This document shows, piece by piece, positions 1 through 8,699 of a DNA stretch of 8,699 nucleotides; the first letter of the stretch is position 1, and the number at the start of each line of letters is the position of its first letter. The position numbers and the translations under genes were made by a program. The notes beneath the pieces are model-generated. The model was not told the origin of the DNA, did no database searches, and saw only the letters and a list, made by a program, of their open reading frames with translations. Source of the DNA: Candidatus Cloacimonadota bacterium (lineage in GTDB: Bacteria; Cloacimonadota; Cloacimonadia; Cloacimonadales; WRIO01); NCBI GenBank assembly GCA_017998585.1, contig JAGOCT010000054.1, positions 1-8,699 of the forward strand, read 5' to 3'.

Positions 1-258
1 CATTCGGTCATTACAAAGCAAAATGCATTGATGTCTGATATTCAGAAGATATTTCCATACATTTTGCAGACTGTGTATCTGAGACTGATCAATGTCTGAA
101 ATAAACAGATAGTAACAATCTTTGTGAATAAATTGTTGTTCCCTAAGCCAAAATTCCAGCTCAGAATATGCTACCTGACTGGTTACAAACTGTTTATTAA
201 GAAGTTCAAAAATGTCAGTATGATGACTGATAAATACGATTTTCAGACTGTTTCTCAT
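1..258 (-). CDS. N-terminal part of an unrecognised protein with a receiver-like pattern (truncated by window edge)
   Basis: An open frame of 86 codons starts at 258 on the minus strand and is still open at the left edge, so only the N-terminus is seen. The start has a near-consensus ribosome site, AGGCGG, 4 nt upstream. A TTGACA-17-CAAAAT promoter lies just beyond it, which places transcription start near 286. An in-frame ATG at 294 is disfavoured because it would lie inside the -10 box. The protein alternates hydrophobic strands and helices: KIVFIS (6-11), a helix at 15-24, YYLFISDID (49-57) and CILLCND near the visible end. This resembles beta1, alpha1, beta3 and beta4 of a response-regulator receiver fold, with D55 or D57 where a phospho-acceptor would sit. 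However, the acidic pair normal after beta1 is replaced by S-H-H, so it may be a degenerate receiver or an unrelated alpha/beta domain. No family is assigned. It is transcribed away from the aldolase gene. Confidence 0.6.
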   Translation of the reverse strand, partial: MRNSLKIVFISHHTDIFELLNKQFVTSQVAYSELEFWLREQQFIHKDCYYLFISDIDQSQIHSLQNVWKYLLNIRHQCILLCNDRM

Positions 259-292
259 TACCCCGCCTAATCTGAATATGAATTGAAATGCC

Positions 293-321
293 ATTTTGCT
301 GGGTTCTCATTAGTTTGTCAA
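293..321 (-). promoter_or_regulatory. Probable sigma70-type promoter of the leftward gene
   Basis: On the minus strand a perfect TTGACA (321-316) is followed after exactly 17 nt by CAAAAT (298-293), a 4/6 match to TATAAT. Transcription would begin near 286, leaving a leader of about 27 nt before the ATG at 258 and including its AGGCGG site. The geometry supports both the promoter and that start codon. Confidence 0.55.
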
Positions 322-540
322 TAGAAAATTAAGCGTTTGAAAAATTTGTTTGTAATAAAGATGTTTAAACAGCAAATGAAGCAAAACAGATTAAGAGAAA
401 GGCTTTTTTTGAGACAAATTTTAGTTTTTTCTTCAGGATTACATTTCTTTCATATTTTTATTGCAAAGAGTCATAACATAATGAAAAATAGGAAGATAGA
501 ATAACGTGAAGAAATATTTGTAAAAATAATCATTTTTTCA

Positions 541-587
541 TTGACAAAATGTTCAAATTTAGTCATCATTTTTAAAAAATATATAAT
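541..587 (+). promoter_or_regulatory. Promoter region of the fba-gap pair
   Basis: A perfect TTGACA lies at 541-546. At the standard 17-nt spacing its -10 partner is CATCAT (564-569), a 4/6 match. A perfect TATAAT lies further on at 582-587 but is 35 nt from the TTGACA and has only a poor -35 (TTAGTC, 559-564). Using the second box would start transcription around 594, inside the ribosome site, and give a nearly leaderless message. The first pairing gives a start near 576 and a normal leader, so I prefer it. Both may be used. An imperfect inverted repeat (TTGACA-AAA-TGTTCAA, 541-556) overlaps the -35 and could be an operator. Confidence 0.5.
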
Positions 588-604
588 AGTGGAAGGGAGA
601 AACA

Positions 605-2589
<1,985 letters not shown>

Positions 2590-2617
2590 TTCATAATCGT
2601 ATGCAAATTAATATGAT

Positions 2618-2652
2618 TAGTCCGCCAGCTGTATTTTTCAGCAGGCGGACTA
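2618..2652 (+). terminator. Strong stem-loop after gap: terminator-like or mRNA-processing hairpin without a U-tract
   Basis: TAGTCCGCC (2618-2626) pairs perfectly with GGCGGACTA (2644-2652). After one A-A mismatch, GCTG (2628-2631) pairs with CAGC (2639-2642), closing a 7-nt U-rich loop. This is the most GC-rich and stable-looking structure in the window and sits between gap and the signalling cluster. An intrinsic terminator should have a T-run directly after the stem, but the sequence there is TTATAAAAAAAG, and no T-run follows on the minus strand either. It may therefore be a weak or factor-aided terminator, or a 3'-end stabiliser that lowers expression of the downstream genes relative to gap. 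Confidence 0.5.
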
Positions 2653-2662
2653 TTATAAAAAA

Positions 2663-2678
2663 AGAGGAGATTTAAAGG
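2663..2678 (+). promoter_or_regulatory. Ribosome-binding region of the substrate-binding protein gene, with two candidate sites
   Basis: AGAGGAG (2663-2669) is the better Shine-Dalgarno match but lies 13 nt from the ATG at 2683, longer than usual. AAAGG (2674-2678) is only 4 nt away. No in-frame ATG, GTG or TTG lies upstream at a better distance, and an ATT at 2680 is an unlikely start, so the ATG at 2683 is kept. The site lies just past the stem-loop at 2618-2652. Confidence 0.5.
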
Positions 2679-2682
2679 TATT

Positions 2683-4233
2683 ATGACAAATAAAAAATCT
2701 ATTTTGTTTCTTGTAATCTCTTTAAGTCTCTTATCTTTTTTGTTGATTTTCTCTTATATAACGTATTTAGGTAAAAATAGCCAGGTACGTGTTGCTCTTA
2801 GCAGTTTTCCTGAAACTTTTGATGCGATGACAAGAGCAGAATATTTTACAAATCTAGTGAATGATGAGATCTATTCAACATTATTTGATGTGAATGGGGA
2901 CAAATTCTATGGCCTAATTGGTCAGTCATGGCAAAACCTGAGTGATAGTCTTATGGTGATACATTTGAAACGTGACATGTATTTTCACAATGGAGATCCA
3001 ATAACGGCAACTGATGTAAAAGCAAGTCTGGAAAGAGCTTTAACTTTTCCAAAGAGTCTGATTAAGAACTTGGTAGAAGTTGACTCAATCAATATTATCG
3101 ATCCATATACTCTTGAAATTTATCATCCAAATACTCTGGAGATATACAGATTATTGCTAAGCGTAAAGATTTATTCATATAAGCATATCCAATTCTCAAA
3201 TGAGGATTTTCAAAAAAATCAGTTAATCTGCTCAGGTCTTTATTATCTGTATTCTGCAAATGATAATCTCATTGTTTTAAAAAGGAATCCTTACTGGAAA
3301 ATAAAAGAGGATGATTTATTTAAAGAAGTAAAACTATATCGAATCCCTGATAAAGATAAGCAAACAAACCAGCTGTTAAATGGAGAACTTGATTTTATCA
3401 TTAATCCGCCATTTGAAAGATTTTCTGTTATTGAAAACAGATCTGATTTGTTGATTATCGGTAAAAAGAGTAATGTTAGCATGTACATGATGATGGATAT
3501 AATGAATGAAAAAAGACCTGGAATGCCTCAACAGCGTAATCCGTTTAAAGATAAGAGAGTCAGGCAGGCAATTTGGCATGCGTTAGATATGCAGACATTT
3601 ATTAAAGAAAGGCTGAATAATTATGGAGAAACCCTTACATATCCCTGGTTAAACAGTATAAGTGGAGTTAATTCTTTATTAAAACCATACAAATACGATA
3701 CTCAGAAAAGTAAAGAATTACTGAAAGAAGCGGGTTATGAAAGTGGGTTTCCTCTGAAGATTTATTGTGTTGAGAATAAATATAATGGTGATGTTGAATT
3801 AGGGGAGTATGTAAAAACAGCTTTATACCAGATTGGTATCAAAGCTGAAGTGTATTTCCTGCCTACAGAAAAATTTTATGATTATATTGAAAACAACCCT
3901 GTCTCCTGTTATATTGCCGGTTATAGCTCAACATCTGACACACCTGATGGTCCTTTGTATTCACTCACTTATAAAAGCATCAGAGTAAAAGGGAATTTAA
4001 ACAGATTAAACATAGAAATTCCCTATTTAAACAATTTAATTGATTCTGCTAAAAAATTACCCAATACTGATAATGCTAAATTTCAGATTAATCAGATAGC
4101 CAGTCAGTATATGTATGATGAAGCACTCATTATTCCACTGTATGCACCTACAGACAACTTTGCTTTAAATCGTAAAGTGAAGTGGCACCCTGTTAATAAA
4201 GAATTTAAGTTAAGTCATTTAAAACGAAAATGA
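2683..4233 (+). CDS. Family-5 (DppA/OppA-like) extracellular substrate-binding protein, probable sensory component
   Basis: This 516-residue protein belongs to the SBP_bac_5 family, which usually binds peptides, nickel or sugars for ABC importers. Visible family features are a first-lobe segment FHNGDPITATDVKASLERAL (101-120), GLYYL then LKRNPYW (185-189, 199-205), DKQTNQLLNGELDFI (225-239), FKDKRVRQAIWHALD (288-302), and SKELLKEAGY then GIKAEVYF in the C-terminal lobe. The N-terminus has Lys4-Lys5 and a hydrophobic helix (about 7-29) but no lipobox Cys and no clear signal-peptidase site, so it may stay tethered by this helix. It has the family's usual length of around 500 residues. Its stop overlaps the next start by 4 nt (ATGA), and the following genes encode a PAS sensor, a kinase and a regulator. 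No permease or ATPase gene lies downstream within the window. I infer a ligand-sensing rather than transport role. The ligand is not predictable. Confidence 0.88.
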   Translation: MTNKKSILFLVISLSLLSFLLIFSYITYLGKNSQVRVALSSFPETFDAMTRAEYFTNLVNDEIYSTLFDVNGDKFYGLIGQSWQNLSDSLMVIHLKRDMYFHNGDPITATDVKASLERALTFPKSLIKNLVEVDSINIIDPYTLEIYHPNTLEIYRLLLSVKIYSYKHIQFSNEDFQKNQLICSGLYYLYSANDNLIVLKRNPYWKIKEDDLFKEVKLYRIPDKDKQTNQLLNGELDFIINPPFERFSVIENRSDLLIIGKKSNVSMYMMMDIMNEKRPGMPQQRNPFKDKRVRQAIWHALDMQTFIKERLNNYGETLTYPWLNSISGVNSLLKPYKYDTQKSKELLKEAGYESGFPLKIYCVENKYNGDVELGEYVKTALYQIGIKAEVYFLPTEKFYDYIENNPVSCYIAGYSSTSDTPDGPLYSLTYKSIRVKGNLNRLNIEIPYLNNLIDSAKKLPNTDNAKFQINQIASQYMYDEALIIPLYAPTDNFALNRKVKWHPVNKEFKLSHLKRK

Positions 4234-6023
4234 AAATTTTTAAATTAAACACAATATTGAGAATCTCTAGTATCGCTGGTATCTTATTAACGATTATTAT
4301 CTTGTTTTTCTATATAAAGTTTTTTCAAATCAGGAGTTATGAAAGTTGGAAGAATAATGCGAAACTCTACGTTGAACTGAAAAATAAAGAACTGAATACT
4401 TTAATTTTTAAGAATTCTGCTGATCTGGAAAATAACCCTGACATTAATTATCAATCTCTGACTGCTGTATTATCACCAGCAATAAATGATAAAGATAATG
4501 CTTTTTCCGATTTTATGATTATAAATCTTGATAAAGAGATCATTTATCAGTATAGTAAATCTCAGTTTCTTGATAAAAAGATATATTCCTCAGAACAGCT
4601 CCTATATACAATAAAGAAAATCCCTGATTCTGTTGAAATTCAAGACTTATTTATTGATACACACGATCATCAGGTTTATATTGTCAGAACCCCTTATATT
4701 AATAACATAGCAATACACAGATATAGCTTTGTTTATATCTTTGATTTTACCCGTGAGTTAAATAAGGTTTTACCTGTACTTTCTATCTTTTTAATCGTTT
4801 TTTTGATTGTAATGATTATTTATCTGATTTTCCTGTTTATCCGGAGTTATATCGTCCAATATCTAGCACGGATTGAAGATTATATAGAAGGTTTTATTGA
4901 AAATAATCAGGCTGAAAACAGTAAATTGTTTTTCTTATATCCTTTTAAATCATTAGAGCAAAAAATTGCCAGACTCATTGCCAAACAAATAGAGATAGAG
5001 GATCGACTGTGTAATTTATCAGAAAAGTTTCATTTGTTGCTTTCTCAGACGAGTGATGGGATTTTTATGGAGGATAGTGAAGGCTATATCTATTTTTGTA
5101 ATTCTAAACTGGCAAGGATACTGGGATTCAACAGTGAAGCAGATATTATTGGATTGAAAATGACAGATTTATTGTCTGATTTACATTCTAAACGAGTTTA
5201 TGAACAGGAGAAAGGATTTCTAAATCTAAGTAAATCAATACGATATAAACTGAATTTTCAGAATCATGATAAAGTGAAAAAGGAATGTCTGATTAATGCC
5301 TGTAGTATTTATGATGCAAAACTTGATCTTAAATCATTTTATTATGCCGTAACGGATCTGTCAGATTTAGAACTGTTTTCTGTTGATCAGACGACTCATA
5401 TCTTGTCAAAATCAAGCTATTTTGAAAATTCATCATATCCGATTGTTATTCTGGATAAAGACCTAAAAGTCTATGATTTAAATAATACAGCAAAGAACAT
5501 ATTTTCAATAAACTATAACAATGCAAAAGACAAAAGTGTTCATGAGTTTTTCAAGACTTATGATTTTGGAAAGCTACTTAATCAATTTGATTTCAATTCC
5601 AACTTTAAACTGGATACATTTGAACCAAGGCTTAACCGATGGTTTTATATATCAAATGAAGTCATTGTCAGTAATGATGAAATCTTTAATTATCTGATTT
5701 TTATTGATATCAGTTCATTCAGAAAAGATGAAAGTTTTCATAATATGATTTTTGATGACTTAAAGGGCTTTATTTTTGTAACAAATTACGAAAATGAAGT
5801 GATATATGTTTCGCCATCTTTCTTATATATGACTCAATATCCAGCTTCCTGGTTTGTAAATTATTACAAATCAATGAATGATATGATTAATAAATATGAA
5901 TCTAATCAAGTCGATCAGTTTGTGATTACAACTACAAAAGGTAGTTTTAACTTTAAACTCATTCCGTTAAAAAGTTTATCAAAGTCAAACCGAATCTTCT
6001 TATGTCTCAATCTTAATCCATAA
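4230..6023 (+). CDS. Membrane-bound multi-PAS sensor protein lacking any output domain
   Basis: The 597-residue protein has a first membrane helix at about 12-32, an extracellular domain of about 145 residues (33-180), a second helix at 181-206 and a linker to 262. Three PAS-like units follow: about 263-385 (clearest, with SDGIFMEDSEGYIYFCNSKL), about 395-500 (YPIVILDKDLKVYDLNNTA) and about 505-597 (GFIFVTNYENEVIYVSPSFL). It ends just after the last PAS strand. There is no HisKA, HATPase, GGDEF, EAL, chemoreceptor or DNA-binding segment. The extracellular part looks like a small Cache/PAS-like domain and parallels that of the next gene: DHQVYIVRTPY here against DHYLFFIKKY there, each followed by a strand and the second helix. 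The ATG is embedded in the stop of the binding-protein gene with no Shine-Dalgarno site, so translational coupling is likely. It probably modulates the neighbouring kinase. The PAS ligands and the exact boundaries are uncertain. Confidence 0.8.
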   Translation: MKIFKLNTILRISSIAGILLTIIILFFYIKFFQIRSYESWKNNAKLYVELKNKELNTLIFKNSADLENNPDINYQSLTAVLSPAINDKDNAFSDFMIINLDKEIIYQYSKSQFLDKKIYSSEQLLYTIKKIPDSVEIQDLFIDTHDHQVYIVRTPYINNIAIHRYSFVYIFDFTRELNKVLPVLSIFLIVFLIVMIIYLIFLFIRSYIVQYLARIEDYIEGFIENNQAENSKLFFLYPFKSLEQKIARLIAKQIEIEDRLCNLSEKFHLLLSQTSDGIFMEDSEGYIYFCNSKLARILGFNSEADIIGLKMTDLLSDLHSKRVYEQEKGFLNLSKSIRYKLNFQNHDKVKKECLINACSIYDAKLDLKSFYYAVTDLSDLELFSVDQTTHILSKSSYFENSSYPIVILDKDLKVYDLNNTAKNIFSINYNNAKDKSVHEFFKTYDFGKLLNQFDFNSNFKLDTFEPRLNRWFYISNEVIVSNDEIFNYLIFIDISSFRKDESFHNMIFDDLKGFIFVTNYENEVIYVSPSFLYMTQYPASWFVNYYKSMNDMINKYESNQVDQFVITTTKGSFNFKLIPLKSLSKSNRIFLCLNLNP

Positions 6024-6043
6024 AAGGCTTCATAGGGCTAACA

Positions 6044-8596
6044 ATGAAAGAATTTAAAAAAAACATACTTTGGAGATATCTACTTTTCATTATCATCTCA
6101 CTGATGATTTCATTTCTCTTTTCTTATTATATAAAATCCATAAGAATCAAATCAAACAGAAATATCCTCTTACCAGTCTATTATGAATATATTGCCTGGG
6201 TAGAACAACGTTTGAACGAAAATACATCCGATTTGTTTTCTATACTGGATAAACAATTTTTGAAAAATGCTCCTCATTCAATATTACTGTATGTTATTAA
6301 TGATCAAACAAATGAAGTAGTTTATCAACAGGAAAATACTCAGAGTACATTGAATATTAATGAGTTTATAAAAAATAAGGCAATTTTACTGAGTAGCCCT
6401 GCTAATTTCTCAACAATTGATTATCAGCAGAAAAAAGATCATTATCTTTTCTTTATTAAAAAGTATAAAACTGCTCAGAATGATTACTTGATTCTGTTTG
6501 CAAAAAATATGAATGAAATATCCAGATCTCAAAATCTATATTTCATTATCATTCTGATTACATTTTTCTGTTTAATATTTTCTTTGTTACTATATCTGAA
6601 TTCAAAACTAACTATCAGAGCACTAAATCAGAAAATTCAAAAACAGATAGAAAAAGAATATCATCTGTTTCAGGATTTGATCTCAAATAATCCACACTCT
6701 TTGATGATGCTGATAGACATTCATTATAAAATTCAAAAGATTACTGATGCTTTTGAAAATTTTGTTTTGTATAATAGTAATGAAATTCTCAATAAAGATA
6801 TTGCCATGTTGATGCCTGAATTTCATGAAATACTTCACTATTTTTCCAGTAGTAGAAACAAAAATTTAGAACTTGAGCTAAACTGTAAAAATAATACGAT
6901 GAAGATAGTGGCAATTACACTGGTACCATATTATAATCTGGAAGGGAAAATTGAGAAGTATCTGATCATATTTAACGATTTAACAGAGATAAAAAAGAAG
7001 AATGAACAATTGGCAAAAGAATTAACAACCACCAGAACCTTTTCAAGAATCAGTCAGTTAATTTCCAATGCAACTGATCCATATTTGATTGTGAAAACCA
7101 TAGTCGATGAATCGAAAAATCTGATAACTTACAATCACGGAACTCTTTTCTTAGTCAATGGTGAGGAATTAAATGCCTATTACAGTAATAATCCTGATAT
7201 TGTTTCCAATATTTCTAATGTAAAACTTCGAATTGGTCAGGGATTGACCGGATTAGTTGCAAAAACTCAAAAAGGAATGATAATTAACAACGCATTAGAT
7301 AATCCGATACCTTCTAATGTACCAAATACAAATGATGTAGAAGAATGTCTGATCTCTGTTCCTCTCATCAGCAAAACAAAGTTAGTAGGTGTGGCAACAT
7401 TCTCAAGATTAGGTAGTAAAAATTTTGATGATGAAGATTTACAAATATTGGAATTGCTTGCAGCACAGGCTGCATCAGTCCTGGATAACACAATGCTGAT
7501 AAATCAGCTGGCTATTTCAGAAAGAAAGTACTATTCTTTGATAAATCAATCAGCTCTTTCAATTCTGATATTGAAAGAAAGAATGATTACTTATTGTAAT
7601 AAACGTTTTGCTGAAATTCTTGGCTTAACACCTGAAAAAATTACCAACAAAGATATCACTTCGTTTATTCAACAAAAAGATAAGTCATTGTTTGCATCCC
7701 ATTTAACTTCATTTCTTCTTGAAAATCAGTGCGAAGATTTTAATATAACATTGATTAATCAATTGAAAAAGAAAATAATCATGAGCTTTTCACTCAGTAT
7801 GATCTCCTGGGAAAATAATCAGTCAATTATGGTTACGGCGTTAGATATAACAGAAAAAGTTGAATTGAATAATCAACTGTTACAAACTCAAAAACTGGAA
7901 TCTGTTGGTGCTTTAGCAAGTGGAATTGCGCATGACTTTAAAAATATTCTTGCAGGAATTACCGGAGCTGCTGACATGATTTTAATGCGTGAACCTGAAC
8001 ATACAGGTATTCATAATTTTGCTCAAATCATTAAAACATCAGCAGACAGAGGAACAAAACTATCCCAAAGACTTCTGGGATACACTCGAAAAGGTGAAGT
8101 TGAACATCATTTATTCAATCTCAATGATGTTCTGAATGAAATTATTGAAATTGTTAGTTATACGTTTGAAAAGAATATTGAGATTTCAAAACATTTGAAC
8201 GATGAAGTATTAATGTTTGAAGGCGATCCAATCAAAATACAACAGTGTATTTTAAATCTTTGTGTGAATGCAAGAGATGCGATGCCTCAGGGTGGGGTAC
8301 TCAGAATTGAAAGTAAACGTATTCATTCCAGACTCCTTGACACTGAAGTATGGCCAAAACTGCAATATAGTCAGTATATTATGATTAAAGTGAGTGATAC
8401 GGGTTCAGGTATTAGTGATGAGCTAAAGTCTAGAATTTTTGAACCTTTCTTTACGACTAAAGAAAAAGGAAAGGGAACGGGTTTAGGATTATCTACCACT
8501 AAGAGTATTATTGATGAATATAATGGTGGAATTCAGATTGAGTCTGAGTTAAACAAGGGGACTACTTTTATCATCATACTTCCGGTTATCAGTTAG
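6044..8596 (+). CDS. Membrane sensor histidine kinase, extracellular domain-PAS-GAF-PAS-HisKA-HATPase
   Basis: This 850-residue kinase is expected to autophosphorylate on His630 and pass the phosphate to a response regulator. It has membrane helices at about 10-30 and 165-186 around an extracellular domain (31-164), then a short coiled linker. A PAS domain follows at about 205-315, ending in the usual IIFNDLTEI, and a GAF domain at about 335-485 (LRIGQGLTGLVAKTQKG, SVPLISKTKLVGVATFS). A second PAS spans about 493-605, ending TALDITEK. The H-box is ASGIAHDFKNILAG. The ATP-binding domain has its N-box at ILNLCVNARDAM (736-747), G1 at DTGSGI (785-790), the F-box at FEPFFTTK and G2 at GKGTGLGLS (809-817). 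All catalytic motifs look intact. There is no fused receiver; the regulator is the next gene. The start follows the PAS-only gene by 20 nt with a weak AGGG site (6034-6037), suggesting co-transcription. The ligands are unknown. Confidence 0.95.
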   Translation: MKEFKKNILWRYLLFIIISLMISFLFSYYIKSIRIKSNRNILLPVYYEYIAWVEQRLNENTSDLFSILDKQFLKNAPHSILLYVINDQTNEVVYQQENTQSTLNINEFIKNKAILLSSPANFSTIDYQQKKDHYLFFIKKYKTAQNDYLILFAKNMNEISRSQNLYFIIILITFFCLIFSLLLYLNSKLTIRALNQKIQKQIEKEYHLFQDLISNNPHSLMMLIDIHYKIQKITDAFENFVLYNSNEILNKDIAMLMPEFHEILHYFSSSRNKNLELELNCKNNTMKIVAITLVPYYNLEGKIEKYLIIFNDLTEIKKKNEQLAKELTTTRTFSRISQLISNATDPYLIVKTIVDESKNLITYNHGTLFLVNGEELNAYYSNNPDIVSNISNVKLRIGQGLTGLVAKTQKGMIINNALDNPIPSNVPNTNDVEECLISVPLISKTKLVGVATFSRLGSKNFDDEDLQILELLAAQAASVLDNTMLINQLAISERKYYSLINQSALSILILKERMITYCNKRFAEILGLTPEKITNKDITSFIQQKDKSLFASHLTSFLLENQCEDFNITLINQLKKKIIMSFSLSMISWENNQSIMVTALDITEKVELNNQLLQTQKLESVGALASGIAHDFKNILAGITGAADMILMREPEHTGIHNFAQIIKTSADRGTKLSQRLLGYTRKGEVEHHLFNLNDVLNEIIEIVSYTFEKNIEISKHLNDEVLMFEGDPIKIQQCILNLCVNARDAMPQGGVLRIESKRIHSRLLDTEVWPKLQYSQYIMIKVSDTGSGISDELKSRIFEPFFTTKEKGKGTGLGLSTTKSIIDEYNGGIQIESELNKGTTFIIILPVIS

Positions 8597-8650
8597 GATG
8601 AACAGATTCAGATAAACAAAAATAAGGAAAAAGAGAAGAAAACACTCTTT

Positions 8651-8699
8651 ATGAAAAGCGCTCAGTCTCTTGATATCCTTATTGTGGACGATGAAGAGT
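8651..8699 (+). CDS. N-terminus of a response regulator (truncated by window edge)
   Basis: Only 16 complete codons are visible, reading LDILIVDDEE (7-16). This is the classic first beta-strand of a receiver domain with the acidic pair (Asp13, Asp14) that binds Mg2+ for phosphotransfer. The phospho-acceptor Asp and any output domain lie beyond the window. The start ATG at 8651 is preceded by purine-rich AAGAGAAG (8631-8638) about 12 nt upstream. The 54-nt gap after the kinase holds no recognisable terminator. Position directly after the kinase gene makes it the likely cognate phosphorylation target. The output type (DNA-binding, enzymatic, or receiver only) cannot be told. Confidence 0.8.
   Translation, partial: MKSAQSLDILIVDDEE

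Larger units (their letters stand above)
259..604. other. Divergent intergenic region, about 346 bp, very AT-rich
   Basis: This stretch separates the leftward partial gene from the aldolase gene. It contains the two divergent promoter candidates and the aldolase ribosome site AGGGAG (594-599). I see no convincing coding frame, tRNA, riboswitch or GC-rich terminator stem between about 322 and 540. Notable small elements are the 8-bp palindrome GTTTAAAC (363-370) and a run of seven T at 404-410 with no stem before it. The length and AT content leave room for regulator binding or an upstream activating AT-rich element, but nothing specific is recognised. Confidence 0.6.

Noticed and set aside
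258..294. Alternative upstream ATG (294) for the leftward gene
   Set aside because: It falls within the -10 box of the best promoter and has no good ribosome site, whereas the ATG at 258 has AGGCGG 4 nt before it.
363..370. GTTTAAAC palindrome as a regulator site
   Set aside because: An 8-bp AT-rich palindrome is expected by chance in such sequence, and no second copy was seen in the intergenic region.
395..411. T-run at 404-410 as an intrinsic terminator
   Set aside because: No GC-rich stem precedes the run on the plus strand, and it lies in promoter-bearing intergenic DNA with no gene ending nearby.
322..540. Possible riboswitch or small RNA in the long upstream region
   Set aside because: No conserved aptamer-like element, stable stem or terminator is visible, and the likely fba transcription start lies downstream of it.
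3291..3579. Overlapping minus-strand open frames inside the binding-protein gene
   Set aside because: Both are short, overlap each other and are opposite a gene with clear family motifs.
5980..6060. Frameshift splitting one kinase into the PAS-only protein and the kinase
   Set aside because: The downstream gene has its own start, membrane helices and extracellular domain, so the two are separate complete proteins rather than halves of one.
7267..7491. Minus-strand open frame opposite the GAF domain of the kinase
   Set aside because: The plus-strand frame encodes recognisable GAF sequence; the minus frame has no independent support.

Overview
The window is AT-rich chromosomal DNA from a bacterium using the standard genetic code: TGG encodes Trp, and TGA is a true stop at 4231-4233. 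Ribosome-binding sites are purine-rich (GGGAGG, AGGGAG) and the -35 boxes are TTGACA-like. There is no RNA gene, insertion sequence, CRISPR array or phage gene. The sequence alone does not fix the taxon. Low GC plus a large PAS/GAF histidine kinase with an 'AHDFKN' H-box would fit a low-GC anaerobe such as a spirochaete, but that is a guess.

Layout: (1) Positions 1-258, minus strand, hold the start of a gene running off the left edge. Its protein has a receiver-like pattern without the usual acidic pair. (2) Positions 259-604 are a divergent intergenic region with a perfect TTGACA box for each direction. (3) Positions 605-2589, plus strand, hold a glycolytic pair: class II fructose-bisphosphate aldolase followed 14 nt later by NAD-dependent glyceraldehyde-3-phosphate dehydrogenase. 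(4) Positions 2618-2652 hold a strong stem-loop that separates metabolic from signalling genes. (5) Positions 2683-8699, plus strand, hold a compact signalling cluster: a family-5 (DppA/OppA-like) substrate-binding protein with no lipobox and no permease genes beside it; a membrane PAS protein with no output domain, overlapping the previous gene by 4 nt; a membrane PAS-GAF-PAS histidine kinase 20 nt further on; and the first 16 codons of a response regulator cut by the right edge.

How the genes may work together (inference): the binding protein, held at the membrane by an uncleaved N-terminal helix, could capture a peptide or other small ligand outside the membrane and report it to the two membrane sensors. 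Those two proteins share topology and apparently similar extracellular domains, suggesting duplication and perhaps a hetero-complex. Only the second carries a kinase. The kinase would phosphorylate the downstream regulator. This binding protein / kinase-less sensor / kinase / regulator set is the most unusual thing in the window. Whether it has any link to the upstream glycolytic genes cannot be told from the sequence.
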